A DNA stretch of 51,331 bases, taken from Streptomyces kronopolitis. GTDB lineage: Bacteria > Actinomycetota > Actinomycetes > Streptomycetales > Streptomycetaceae. The notes under the pieces are model-generated. The model was not told the DNA's origin. It saw nothing but the letters and a program-made list of their open reading frames with translations, and ran no database searches. Shown piece by piece: positions 39,893-48,377 of this stretch. The stretch spans positions 1 to 51,331 of the forward strand of contig NZ_BMND01000040.1 in NCBI RefSeq assembly GCF_014646275.1, given 5' to 3'. How positions within the stretch are numbered: the stretch's first letter is position 1; every line of letters begins with the position of its first letter. The position numbers and the translations under genes are program-made.

Positions 39893-40348
39893 TCAACGCA
39901 CGGCCATCCCGGCGACCGCCACCGCCACCAGCGCCGCCACCGCCAGCGTGCCGCTGAGGACCGCGGTGATCAGCCGCCGCCGCAGGGCCCGGTAGACGCC
40001 CTCGTACTCGGTCCGCAGGGTGGTGCTGCGGTGCGCGATGCGCTCCAGATACGCCCAGGCGGCGTCGCGCTGGTCGCGGCAGTAGTGCTGCTCGACCTCC
40101 CGGCGCTGGGTGTCGGTGAGCCAGGGCAGACCGGCGCAGAAGGCCTCCGCGCGAAGGCGGGCCCGGTCCTTCTCCGCCTCCCAGAGGAGAAATCCCTCGA
40201 TCTCGTTGATGGCCCGGTCCATCGCGGCGCCGTCGGCCCCCGGCATGTCCTCCAGGTGCGGCAGGCCCGCCCCGCCGGGCAGTTCGCCGCCCGTTCCCGC
40301 GCCTTCGCCGCTCCGCCGGCCCTGGCCCCGCTGCGTTCCCTCGTTCAT
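39893..40348 (-). CDS. Small tail-anchored membrane protein
   Basis: A 151-residue protein: Gly-rich N-terminus, a charged helical middle (AINEIEGFLLWEAEKDRARLRAEAFCAGLPWLTDTQRREVEQHY region) with arginine/glutamate-rich heptads, and one C-terminal span RLITAVLSGTLAVAALVAVAVAG. ATG 40348 overlaps the cytochrome oxidase subunit stop (ATGA), so the two are made together. It may be a small accessory or regulatory protein of the oxidase; no family recognised. Confidence 0.78.
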   Translation of the reverse strand: MNEGTQRGQGRRSGEGAGTGGELPGGAGLPHLEDMPGADGAAMDRAINEIEGFLLWEAEKDRARLRAEAFCAGLPWLTDTQRREVEQHYCRDQRDAAWAYLERIAHRSTTLRTEYEGVYRALRRRLITAVLSGTLAVAALVAVAVAGMAVR

Positions 40349-41991
40349 GTGCGGGCCCCGATTCCGGTGGTGGGCGCGTCCTCGGCGTCCGCCAAGGCCT
40401 CGATCCCGCGTCCGATCTCCGGGTGGTGCAGATCGAACGCCGGGGATTCGGAGCGGATACGCGGCAGCGTACGGAAGTTGTGCCGGGGAGGCGGGCAGGA
40501 CGTCGCCCATTCCAGCGAACGGCCGTATCCCCACGGGTCGTCGACCTCGATCTTCTCGCCGAACTTCGCGGTCTTCCACACGTTGTAGAGGAACGGCAGC
40601 AGGGAGAGCCCGAGAAGGAAGGAGAAGATGCTGGAGACGGTGTTCAGGGTGGTGAAGCCGTCGGCCGCGAGATAGTCGGGGATACGCCGCACCATTCCTT
40701 CCGCGCCGAGCCAGTGCTGGACGAGGAAGGTGCCGTGGAAACCCACGAACAGCGTCCAGAACGTGATCTTGCCGAGCCGCTCGTCCAGCATCTTGCCGGT
40801 CATCTTCGGCCACCAGAAATGGAAACCCGCGAACATCGCGAAGACCACCGTGCCGAACACCACGTAGTGGAAGTGCGCCACCACGAAGTACGAGTCCGAG
40901 ACATGGAAGTCCATCGGCGGCGACGCCAGGATGACACCCGTCAGACCACCGAACGCAAAGGTGATCAGGAAGCCGATCGCCCACAGCATCGGCGTCTCGA
41001 AGGACAGTGAGCCCTTCCACATCGTGCCGATCCAGTTGAAGAACTTCACACCTGTCGGCACCGCGATCAGGAACGTCATGAACGAGAAGAACGGCAACAG
41101 CACGCCACCCGTCACGTACATGTGGTGCGCCCACACCGTCACCGACAGACCCGCGATCGACACCGTCGCCGCGATCAGACCGACGTAACCGAACATCGGC
41201 TTCCGGGAGAACACCGGAATGACCTCGGAAATGATGCCGAAGAACGGCAGGGCGATGATGTACACCTCCGGATGGCCGAAGAACCAGAAGAGGTGCTGCC
41301 AGAGCAACGCACCGCCATTCGCCGCGTCAAAGATGTGCGCCCCGAATTTGCGGTCCACCTCCAGCGCGAACAGTGCCGCCGCCAGCACTGGGAAGGCCAG
41401 CAGCGCCAACACACCGGTCAGCAGCACATTCCAGCAGAAGATCGGCATCCGGAACATCGTCATGCCGGGTGCCCGCATGCAGATGATCGTCGTGATGAAG
41501 TTGACCGAACCGAGGATCGTGCCGAAGCCGGAGAAAGCCAGACCCATGATCCACATATCGGCGCCGATTCCGGGGGAATGCATGGAATCGGACAGCGGCG
41601 CATAGGCGAACCAGCCGAAGTCCGCCGCGCCCTGCGGCGTCAGGAAAGCGCCCACCGCGATGAGCGAGCCGAAGAGATAGAGCCAGTAGGCGAACATGTT
41701 CAGCCGGGGAAAGGCGACATCGGGCGCGCCGATCTGCAGCGGCATGATCCAGTTCGCGAAACCGGCGAACAGCGGCGTCGCGAACATCAGCAGCATGATC
41801 GTGCCGTGCATCGTGAACGCCTGGTTGAACTGCTCGTTCGACATGATCTGGTGGCCCGGCCGGGCCAGTTCGGCGCGCATCACCAGCGCCAGCAGTCCGC
41901 CGACGCAGAAGAAGCCGAACGCGGTGGCCAGGTAGAGCGTGCCGATCGTCTTGTGGTCGGTGGTCGTCAACCACTTCACGGGAAACCTCAT
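40345..41991 (-). CDS. ctaD: Cytochrome c oxidase subunit I (solitary copy)
   Basis: A 548-residue haem-copper oxidase core with 12 membrane spans. Haem a ligand His62 (TMHGTIM), Cu-B His240 with cross-linked Tyr244 (WFFGHPEVY), His289-His290 (AHHMYV) and the haem pair His373/His375 (AHFHYV) are all present. The chromosome of streptomycetes normally has ctaD inside a cta-qcr cluster; here it stands alone with a small membrane protein, next to an ECF sigma factor, so it is probably a paralogue. ATG 41991 (MRFPVKWLTTTDHK) is used though its ribosome site is weak; GTG 42033 is open in frame. C-terminal tail of about 40 residues is extra. Confidence 0.93.
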   Translation of the reverse strand: MRFPVKWLTTTDHKTIGTLYLATAFGFFCVGGLLALVMRAELARPGHQIMSNEQFNQAFTMHGTIMLLMFATPLFAGFANWIMPLQIGAPDVAFPRLNMFAYWLYLFGSLIAVGAFLTPQGAADFGWFAYAPLSDSMHSPGIGADMWIMGLAFSGFGTILGSVNFITTIICMRAPGMTMFRMPIFCWNVLLTGVLALLAFPVLAAALFALEVDRKFGAHIFDAANGGALLWQHLFWFFGHPEVYIIALPFFGIISEVIPVFSRKPMFGYVGLIAATVSIAGLSVTVWAHHMYVTGGVLLPFFSFMTFLIAVPTGVKFFNWIGTMWKGSLSFETPMLWAIGFLITFAFGGLTGVILASPPMDFHVSDSYFVVAHFHYVVFGTVVFAMFAGFHFWWPKMTGKMLDERLGKITFWTLFVGFHGTFLVQHWLGAEGMVRRIPDYLAADGFTTLNTVSSIFSFLLGLSLLPFLYNVWKTAKFGEKIEVDDPWGYGRSLEWATSCPPPRHNFRTLPRIRSESPAFDLHHPEIGRGIEALADAEDAPTTGIGART

Positions 41992-42116
41992 GCCCGTTAG
42001 GTGTCCGGCACCGCCGCACGCTTCACCGCCCACGGGATCCGGGGCCCGCGGGAGGGGGTGGGAAGTCTCACCGAGCCGGGTGTGATGATCCGGTCCATGC
42101 CGGACACCAAGGTTTC

Positions 42117-42758
42117 ATGAGCACGGACGACGCCTTCGCCGAGGCCTATCGCGCGCACTACTGGGCGGTCAGCCGCTTCGTGGCGCGACGGCTGGACGGG
42201 CAGGCACACGAGGTCGAGGAAGTCGTGGCGGAGGTCTTCTCCACCGCCTGGCGACGCCGCGCCGAACTCCCCGACGCGCCACTGCCCTGGCTGTACGGCG
42301 TGGCCCGCAACTGCCTGGCCAACACCGTGCGGGGGATGGGCCGCTACCGGCGGCTGCTGCTCCGGCTCGGCCACCACGAGGCGGCGCGGCAGCGGCAGCC
42401 CGTGGACAACGGCCCGGCGGCGGAGCGGCCCGGGTCCTGGGTGCACGAGGCGCTGGCCCGCCTCTCCCCCGCCGACCAGGAGGTGCTGCGGCTGACCGCC
42501 TGGGAGGAACTGACCGTCGGGGAACTGGCGGTGACCCTCGGGTGCGGGCAGAGCGCGGCCGCCATGCGGCTGCACCGGGCACGCGGCCGGCTCCGTACGC
42601 AGATAGAACGGATGCAGGCGGCGCGGCCGCGGCAGAGCGACACCGGCCCGGGCGAGGACACCGCCCGGAGCGAGGCCGCTCCCCGCCGCCCCGCCCTCCC
42701 CCGCCCGCTGTCCCCCCAGCCCGTACCGACCCGAGCGGGAGGCCGCCGCCATGACTGA
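42117..42758 (+). CDS. ECF RNA polymerase sigma factor
   Basis: A 213-residue sigma-70 family protein. Region 2 FAEAYRAHYWAVSRFVARRLDGQAHEVEEVVAEVFSTAWRRR at 8-50 and region 4 ARLSPADQEVLRLTAWEELTVGELAVTLGCGQSAAAMRLHRAR at about 113-156, with a Pro/Arg-rich tail afterwards. AAGG lies about 5 bases before ATG 42117. It overlaps the next gene by 8 bp, which encodes a probable membrane-anchored partner. It directs transcription of an unknown small regulon; the shared 14-mer GTGATGATCCGGTC here (42082-42095) and before the MHS transporter (44179-44192) is a possible target element. Divergent from the ctaD paralogue. Confidence 0.9.
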   Translation: MSTDDAFAEAYRAHYWAVSRFVARRLDGQAHEVEEVVAEVFSTAWRRRAELPDAPLPWLYGVARNCLANTVRGMGRYRRLLLRLGHHEAARQRQPVDNGPAAERPGSWVHEALARLSPADQEVLRLTAWEELTVGELAVTLGCGQSAAAMRLHRARGRLRTQIERMQAARPRQSDTGPGEDTARSEAAPRRPALPRPLSPQPVPTRAGGRRHD

Positions 42759-43809
42759 CGAACTTCAGCTGCTGCGGCAGGCCGACCCCGCCCCGGCCGG
42801 GGACGGCCCCTGGCGCGACCGTCCGCTGACCGCTCGGGCGGAGCACCGGCTGGCGGAGCTGACCCGGCCGACGGACCCGGCGGCGCCGGCGACCGGCGAC
42901 GGCCGCCGGACCCGCCCGCGCCCCGTGCCCCGGCGGCGCCTGGTGCTGGGCCTGACCGCCGCGTCACTGGCCGCCGTCGCCGCCCTCGCGCTCACCTTCT
43001 CCGGCGCCGGCAGCACCCCCGCCGTCGCCGCGCCCACCGCCCTGACCCTCCACACCGGTGCCGCGTCCGTCTCGCTGGACACCCTCGCCCGCCGGGCCGA
43101 GGCCCGGGCGCGGTCGGCCGGCCCCGCGGACGGACCGCGGCGCGGCAGCCATCTGCAGACCTGGTACATGCACATGGAGGCCGGCCCGCACGCCGCGCCG
43201 CCGATCACCGTGCCCGAGGAGCGGATCACCCACTGGAACGCCGACGGCAGCGGCTCGGAACTGGTCGTGGCCACCGACCCCCGGCACCCGGGCCGCCCGG
43301 TGATCCACGACAACGACGGCCACTGGCGGCAGGTCAGCGACGGCCAGGTCCTCCACGACAAGACCTATCCGGCCGGCTCGGAGGCGCAGCACAGCGGCCT
43401 GGCCTCCCGCACCCGGCCCTCGACCAACCCGGCGAAGCTGCGCGAACAGCTGTCGTGGCTCTACGGCGGTCTGGACGGCAACCGCACCACGGGGGAGCTC
43501 CTCTCGGCGCTCTCCTCGTTCCGCCAGGAGTGGACGCCGGGGCCCCGGGAGTCCGCGGCCATCGTCCGGATGCTGGCCGACGCGGGCGGGCTGCGCCAGG
43601 CGGGCACGGTCACCGACCGGCTGGGCCGCCGCGGACAGGCCTACGTGTACGACGGCCCCGACGGCGCCATGGACGTCACCCGCCAGATGGCGATCTTCGA
43701 CCCGCGCACCGGCGAACTCCTGGGCCTGGAGGTCACCTTCACCAAGACCCAGCCGGAGTTCCGCACCAGGGCCGGCGACGTGATGTCGTACGAGGCCTGG
43801 ATGCCGTGA
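42751..43809 (+). CDS. CU044_5270-type membrane protein, probable sigma-factor partner
   Basis: A 352-residue protein: a 60-residue cytoplasmic N-terminus, one membrane span at about 63-86 (LVLGLTAASLAAVAALALTF) and a large extracellular domain with WYMHMEAGPHAAPPITVPEERITHWNADGSG and FRQEWTPGPRESAAIVRMLADAG, matching the actinobacterial CU044_5270-type family recalled from annotation. Genes of this type regularly follow ECF sigma genes and the N-terminal part may act as an anti-sigma factor; no ZAS zinc motif is present. The ATG overlaps the sigma gene by 8 bp, so expression is coupled. A clear hairpin follows. Confidence 0.8.
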   Translation: MTDELQLLRQADPAPAGDGPWRDRPLTARAEHRLAELTRPTDPAAPATGDGRRTRPRPVPRRRLVLGLTAASLAAVAALALTFSGAGSTPAVAAPTALTLHTGAASVSLDTLARRAEARARSAGPADGPRRGSHLQTWYMHMEAGPHAAPPITVPEERITHWNADGSGSELVVATDPRHPGRPVIHDNDGHWRQVSDGQVLHDKTYPAGSEAQHSGLASRTRPSTNPAKLREQLSWLYGGLDGNRTTGELLSALSSFRQEWTPGPRESAAIVRMLADAGGLRQAGTVTDRLGRRGQAYVYDGPDGAMDVTRQMAIFDPRTGELLGLEVTFTKTQPEFRTRAGDVMSYEAWMP

Positions 43810-43815
43810 CGGACG

Positions 43816-43850
43816 CTCCCGCCGGTGCCTTGCGGGGAGCCCGGCGGGAG
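43816..43850 (+). terminator. Hairpin terminator after the sigma operon
   Basis: CTCCCGCCGG (43816-43825) and CCGGCGGGAG (43841-43850) form perfect 10-bp arms, starting 7 bases after the stop codon. Confidence 0.8.
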
Positions 43851-44301
43851 TGGCAACGGCAGGGGTACGCCCCCGCTCCCCGGCCGGGCCCACGTCCGAG
43901 TGGCGGGGCGGGCGGTCATGGCCGATCCTTGAGGGAACGCGACGATCCACTTCGGCGCGGCGGTGCACAGTGCCGCCGCGCCGTTCGCGTGCCCGGCCCG
44001 GCCCCGGCCGTGGGCCACCCCCGACCTCGCGTGGCGCACGTCACAATCTACCGACGGTTGCAGCGGATCGCCGCGATATGGATCACAGACATAAGTGCCG
44101 GGAATCGCTCACGCACAGTGCGTTTACCCAGCAAGGAGCGGGTATACGGCCGACTGCGCGGTCATCCGCACACCGTCCGTGATGATCCGGTCTGCCCCTA
44201 TGGTCGACCTTTGCCCGTCGCATCACGACGGGCTCTGGCCCGCCACGCCATGGCGGGCGGTGTCATGTTGTCGTCCAAAGAGAGCGCAGGCGAGCGAGCA
44301 C
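43851..44301. other. Gene-free region upstream of the MHS transporter
   Basis: No coding sequence was recognised. It contains a second perfect hairpin GGCGCGGCGG (43954-43963)/CCGCCGCGCC (43973-43982), an AT-richer stretch near 44040-44110 and TATGGT at 44199-44204, a possible -10. The 14-mer GTGATGATCCGGTC at 44179 is shared with the sigma-factor promoter region. Confidence 0.5.
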
Positions 44302-45813
44302 GTGCCGACGCAGTCCCCCGTCGTCCCCGGGCCCCGAGATCCCGTCGGCCGCGGTGCCGAGACCGCACCCGATCCGCAGCGGAAGCCGGCGGCGGACGCG
44401 GCCGCACCGGGCTCCGGCGAGGTGACCGTCGTCGACCCCGCGATGGTCAAGCGCGCCGTGTCGGCGGCCGCGCTCGGCAACGCGATGGAGTGGTTCGACT
44501 TCGGCGTGTACAGCTACATCGCGGTCACCCTCGGGCATGTCTTCTTCCCGTCCGGGAACCCGACCGCGCAGTTGCTGTCGACGTTCGGAGCGTTCGCGGC
44601 CGCCTTCCTGGTGCGCCCCATCGGCGGCATGGTCTTCGGGCCGCTCGGTGACCGCATCGGCCGGCAGAAGGTCCTCGCGATCACCATGATCATGATGGCG
44701 GCGGGCACCTTCGCCATCGGCCTGATCCCCTCCTACGCCTCCATCGGCGTGGGCGCGCCCATCCTGCTGCTCGTCGCCCGCCTGGTGCAGGGCTTCTCCA
44801 CCGGTGGCGAATACGGCGGCGCCTCCACCTTCATCGCCGAGTACGCGCCCGACAAGAAGCGCGGCTTCCTCGGCAGCTGGCTGGAGTTCGGCACGCTGGC
44901 CGGCTACGTCGGCGGTGCCGGCCTGGTCACCCTGATGACCGCGCTGCTGTCCACCAGCGACCTGACCTCGTGGGGCTGGCGCATCCCGTTCCTGATCGCC
45001 GGACCGATGGGCATCATCGGCCTCTACCTGCGGCTGCGGCTGGAGGAGACCCCGGCCTTCGCGCAGCTGGAGAAGGCGGCGCGGAGCAAGGAGAAGGAGC
45101 GCCGCGAGGCCGAGAAGCGGATCGGCATCCGCGAGATGATCTTCGGCCAGTGGCGGTCCATGCTGCTGTGCATCGGCCTGGTCCTGGTCTTCAACGTCAC
45201 GGACTACATGCTGCTGTCGTACATGCCGAGCTACCTGACCTCGGAGCTGAAGTACGACGAGACGCACGGGCTGCTGGTCGTGCTCGCCGTGATGGTCCTG
45301 ATGATGGTCGTCCAGCCGCTCGCGGGCCGGCTCACCGACCGCTTCGGCCGCCGCCCGGTCATCGGCGCGGGCTGCCTGGGCTTCCTGGTGCTGTCGGTGC
45401 CCGCGCTGCTGCTGATCCGGCAGGGCTCGCTGGTCGCCATCGCGCTGGGCATGTCCGCGCTCGGCCTGCTGCTGGTCACCTTCACCTCGGCGATGCCGTC
45501 CACGCTGCCCGCGCTGTTCCCGACCAAGGTGCGCTACGGCTCGCTGTCGATCGGCTTCAACGTCTCGGTGTCGCTCTTCGGCGGCACGACGCCGCTGGTG
45601 GTCACCGCCCTGATCGGGGCGACCGGCAACAAGATGATGCCCGCCTACTACATGATGGCGGCGGCCGTGATCGGCGGCATCGCCGTCCTGATGATGTCGG
45701 AGAGCGCCCGCAAGCCGCTGCCCGGCTCGCCCCCCGCCGTCGAGACCGAGGCCGAGGCCCAGGAGGTCCGCGAAGCGGCCCACCACCCCGCCCCGGCCAC
45801 CGCGAAGGCCTGA
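44302..45813 (+). CDS. MHS-family MFS transporter, ProP-like
   Basis: A 503-residue symporter with 12 spans. Family signatures: GNAMEWFDFGVYSYIAV in span 1, RPIGGMVFGPLGDRIGRQKVL, GFSTGGEYGGASTFIAEYAP and GRLTDRFGRRPVI. These define the metabolite:proton symporters that include the proline/betaine transporter ProP, though dicarboxylate or other substrates are possible. The coiled-coil-like KAARSKEKERREAEKRIG segment lies in the central cytoplasmic loop. GTG 44302 is the best start (VPTQSPVVPG); the ribosome site is weak. Monocistronic, ended by a strong terminator. Confidence 0.9.
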   Translation: MPTQSPVVPGPRDPVGRGAETAPDPQRKPAADAAAPGSGEVTVVDPAMVKRAVSAAALGNAMEWFDFGVYSYIAVTLGHVFFPSGNPTAQLLSTFGAFAAAFLVRPIGGMVFGPLGDRIGRQKVLAITMIMMAAGTFAIGLIPSYASIGVGAPILLLVARLVQGFSTGGEYGGASTFIAEYAPDKKRGFLGSWLEFGTLAGYVGGAGLVTLMTALLSTSDLTSWGWRIPFLIAGPMGIIGLYLRLRLEETPAFAQLEKAARSKEKERREAEKRIGIREMIFGQWRSMLLCIGLVLVFNVTDYMLLSYMPSYLTSELKYDETHGLLVVLAVMVLMMVVQPLAGRLTDRFGRRPVIGAGCLGFLVLSVPALLLIRQGSLVAIALGMSALGLLLVTFTSAMPSTLPALFPTKVRYGSLSIGFNVSVSLFGGTTPLVVTALIGATGNKMMPAYYMMAAAVIGGIAVLMMSESARKPLPGSPPAVETEAEAQEVREAAHHPAPATAKA

Positions 45814-45830
45814 CCCGCACCACCACCCCC

Positions 45831-45866
45831 CGAGGGCCCGCCCGGAGCATTCCGGGCGGGCCCTCG
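45831..45866. terminator. Strong hairpin terminator
   Basis: Perfect 16-bp arms, CGAGGGCCCGCCCGGA (45831-45846) and its complement (45851-45866), with a GCAT loop, between the convergent MHS transporter and AraC genes. Confidence 0.92.
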
Positions 45867-45927
45867 GCGTTCCCGGGCACGGGCGGTCGCCGCGGCGCCC
45901 CCGGCCGAACCCGGCGGTCCGGTCCCT

Positions 45928-46776
45928 CTACGCGCGTGACGCGGCCCGGCGGAACGCGCCCGGAGTGACGCCGAAGCAGCGCACGAACCAGCGGTGGAAG
46001 TGGGCCTGGTCGGCGAAGCCGGCCACGGTGGCCGCCTCGGCCGTGGGCCGGCCCTCGACGAGCAGCGCGCGGGCCCGGCGCAGCCGCAGCAGCCGCTGGA
46101 AATCGCTGGGCGCCATCCCGTACTCGGTGCGGAACGCCCGGTAGAGCGCGAAGCGGCTGCACCCCGCGGCGTCGGCGAGTTCCTGGGCGGTCAGCTGCCG
46201 GTCGTGGTCCGCCACGAGCAGGTCGCGTGCTCTCCGGGCCGCCCTGGCCTGCGCGCCCGGAGGGAGTACGCGCGCGCCGCCCGCCCTGGCGCCGGCGGCG
46301 TTGCGCCGCACCATGGCTTCGACGGCCGCGGTGAGCCGCTCCTCCCGTACCAGGGGATCCGCGTCGCCGACAAGCGCCGGATGCAGTCTGCGCAGCGCGC
46401 GGGCCAGCACCGGGTCGTCCACCACCGGACGGTCGAACAGCGGCAAGGCGCCCCGGCCGTCAGTGACATCGTCGAGGACGGCGCGGACCACGTCCGGGCC
46501 GATGTGCATGATCCGGTAGGTGAAGCCGAGTTCGACGGCGGACTCCCCGTCGTGCGGATCGTCCGGATTGAACGCCATCACCATGCCGGCGGCGCTGGTG
46601 TGCCCCGCGCCCCGGCAGGTGAAGCGCTGGGCGCCGGTCTCCGTCACGGCGAACGAATAGGCGTCATGGCTGTGCGGATGGAAGGTATGGCGGACGAAGT
46701 GCGCGTGCATCGCTTCCAGGGGACGGTGCGGATCGCGCCAGTAGCGCACCCAGTCCCCGTCGTGCTGCCGACTCAT
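45928..46776 (-). CDS. AraC-family transcriptional regulator
   Basis: A 282-residue regulator. N-terminal cupin-like sensor (HTFHPHSHDAYSFAVTETGAQ at about 31-50, AFNPDDPHDGE at 68-78) and C-terminal double helix-turn-helix at about 184-282 (LTAQELADAAGCSRFALYRAFRTEYGMAPSDFQRLLRLRRAR and EAATVAGFADQAHFHRWFVRCFGVTPGAFRR). Divergent from the DUF2000 gene 85 bp away, which is likely its target; this AraC-DUF2000 pairing is common. ATG 46776 (MSRQHDGDWV) is selected by family start; the frame stays open far upstream as a shadow. Confidence 0.9.
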   Translation of the reverse strand: MSRQHDGDWVRYWRDPHRPLEAMHAHFVRHTFHPHSHDAYSFAVTETGAQRFTCRGAGHTSAAGMVMAFNPDDPHDGESAVELGFTYRIMHIGPDVVRAVLDDVTDGRGALPLFDRPVVDDPVLARALRRLHPALVGDADPLVREERLTAAVEAMVRRNAAGARAGGARVLPPGAQARAARRARDLLVADHDRQLTAQELADAAGCSRFALYRAFRTEYGMAPSDFQRLLRLRRARALLVEGRPTAEAATVAGFADQAHFHRWFVRCFGVTPGAFRRAASRA

Positions 46777-46860
46777 CGCCCCAGTCTGCCGGTTCCGCAC
46801 CGGCGTTCCCTCCGCACCAGCGTTCAAGACGGGCCCCGGACGCCGCAGGAGACTCCCCCC

Positions 46861-47328
46861 ATGACTACCGCACCGACCGCCACCGCATCCGCATCCCCTC
46901 GTACGACGCCGGCCGCTCCCCGCTTCGACACCAAGATCGCCGTGATCGTCCGGGACGGCCTCGCCGACTGGCAGAAGCTGAATGTCACCGCGTTTCTGGC
47001 GAGCGGCATCGCGCACGCCCGCGGCGACATCATGGGCGAGCCCTACGAGGACGCCTCGGGAAACGGCTATCTGGCGCTGCTGCGGGAGCCGGTGCTGTGC
47101 TACACCGCCGATGCCGCGGCGCTGGCCCGTACGCACGGCCGCGCGCTCAGCCGCGCCGTACCGACCGCGCTGTACACCTCGGAGATGTTCGCGACGGGCA
47201 ACGACGACGACAACCGGGCGGCGGTGCGGGCGGTGCCCGCCGGCGACCTCGACCTGGTGGGACTCGCCGTGTACGGGCCGCGCGGCATCGTCGACAAGAT
47301 CACCAAGGGGCTGAAACTGCACGGCTGA
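46861..47328 (+). CDS. DUF2000 family protein
   Basis: A 155-residue protein of the DUF2000 family (peptidyl-tRNA-hydrolase-II-like fold): RFDTKIAVIVRDGLADWQKLNVTAFLASGI at 21-50, MGEPYEDASGNGYLALLREPVLCYTAD and YTSEMFATGNDDDNRAAVRAV. AGGAGA lies 9 bases upstream of ATG 46861. The first 20 residues are Thr/Ala/Pro-rich and probably disordered. Function is not known. It probably responds to the divergent AraC regulator. Confidence 0.88.
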   Translation: MTTAPTATASASPRTTPAAPRFDTKIAVIVRDGLADWQKLNVTAFLASGIAHARGDIMGEPYEDASGNGYLALLREPVLCYTADAAALARTHGRALSRAVPTALYTSEMFATGNDDDNRAAVRAVPAGDLDLVGLAVYGPRGIVDKITKGLKLHG

Positions 47329-47388
47329 CGGCCCGTGGCGTGCGACCTGGCCTGCGTTCGGTGTGCACCATGCGGCACGATGGTCGCC

Positions 47389-47721
47389 ATGAGCATCGTG
47401 AAGATCAATGTGCTGACCGTCCCCGCCGAGCAGCGTGAGGTGCTGGAGAAGCGCTTCGCCTCGCGCGCCGGCACCGTGGACTCCTCCGACGGCTTCGAGT
47501 GGTTCGAGCTGCTGCGCCCCGTGGAGGGTACCGACCAGTACCTCGTCTACACCCGCTGGCGCGACGAGGAGTCGTTCCAGGCCTGGATGGAGGGGCCGAT
47601 GAAGGCCGCGCACCAGCAGGGCGGCGGCGACCAGGGCGGCGAGCGGCCCAAGCCCGCCGCCTCCGGGTCGACCCTGTGGTCCTTCGAGGTCGTGCAGCAG
47701 GCCGGGCCCCGGAAGGACTGA
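47389..47721 (+). CDS. Antibiotic biosynthesis monooxygenase (ABM) family protein
   Basis: A 110-residue dimeric alpha/beta-barrel protein: MSIVKINVLTVPAEQREVLEKRFASRAGTVDSSDGFEWFELLRPVEGTDQYLVYTRWRDEESFQAWM is the complete ABM pattern, with a Gly/Gln-rich insertion before the last strand (STLWSFEVVQQ). Relatives include quinone monooxygenases and haem-degrading MhuD-like enzymes; the Phe-Glu-Trp-Phe region favours the haem-degrading group, which is inferred. Start ATG 47389 is the family start; an open extension to 47335 is unlikely. Confidence 0.85.
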   Translation: MSIVKINVLTVPAEQREVLEKRFASRAGTVDSSDGFEWFELLRPVEGTDQYLVYTRWRDEESFQAWMEGPMKAAHQQGGGDQGGERPKPAASGSTLWSFEVVQQAGPRKD

Positions 47722-47788
47722 GCCCCCGGCGGCAGCAGCCGTCGAAAAGCGTTGTGTGATGGGCAGTCGCCGCCGCGAGAATGCGGGC

Positions 47789-48325
47789 ATGAGTGAGGTC
47801 GTCGTTCCGCTCCGTTCGCCGTGGTCCGTCACGGTGGAGCCGGTGGATTCGCCGGACGCGGTGGCGCTGCTGCGGGAGTACTACACCGAGGTCGCCGACC
47901 GCTACTTCCTGCTGCACGAGGGGCGCCGCTCCACGCCGCGGGAGATCGCACAGGGGGTGGCGGAGTACCCCGGTGCCGCGCTGCTGCCGCCGCGGGGCGT
48001 GCTGCTGGTGGCCCGGCACGGCGGGGAGGCGGCGGGCTGCGCCGGGGTGCGGCTGCTGGACGGGCGCACCGCGGAGCTGAAGCGGATGTTCGTGCGGGCC
48101 GGGCGGCGTGGACGGGGCGGGGCGGGGCTGCTGCTGGGGGCCGCCGAGGCGGCCGCGGTGCGGCTGGGGGCCGGGCGGATCCGGCTGGACACCCGGCGGG
48201 ACCTGGTGGAGGCGGTCGCGCTCTACCGGCGGCACGGCTTCGCGGAGATCGCGCCGTACCACGACGACCCTTACGCGGAGGTCTTCTTCGAGAAGGGGCT
48301 GGGCGGCGGCCCGCTGCCGGGCTGA
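47789..48325 (+). CDS. GNAT-family acetyltransferase
   Basis: A 178-residue N-acetyltransferase. The acetyl-CoA pyrophosphate loop is VRAGRRGRGGAGLLLG (R-x-x-G-x-G/A type) at about 106-121, preceded by AGCAGVRLLDGRTAELKRMFV; the C-terminal LDTRRDLVEAVALYRRHGFAEIAPYHDDPYAEVFFEKGL completes the fold. The acceptor is unknown. ATG 47789 is chosen for the conserved length; the frame is open to 47756. It is 67 bp after the ABM gene and convergent with the MFS fusion gene. Confidence 0.9.
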   Translation: MSEVVVPLRSPWSVTVEPVDSPDAVALLREYYTEVADRYFLLHEGRRSTPREIAQGVAEYPGAALLPPRGVLLVARHGGEAAGCAGVRLLDGRTAELKRMFVRAGRRGRGGAGLLLGAAEAAAVRLGAGRIRLDTRRDLVEAVALYRRHGFAEIAPYHDDPYAEVFFEKGLGGGPLPG

Positions 48326-48377
48326 GCGGGCGGGGCCGGGGCCGATCCGAGGGCGCCCAACTGCCTTACGGACGTGG

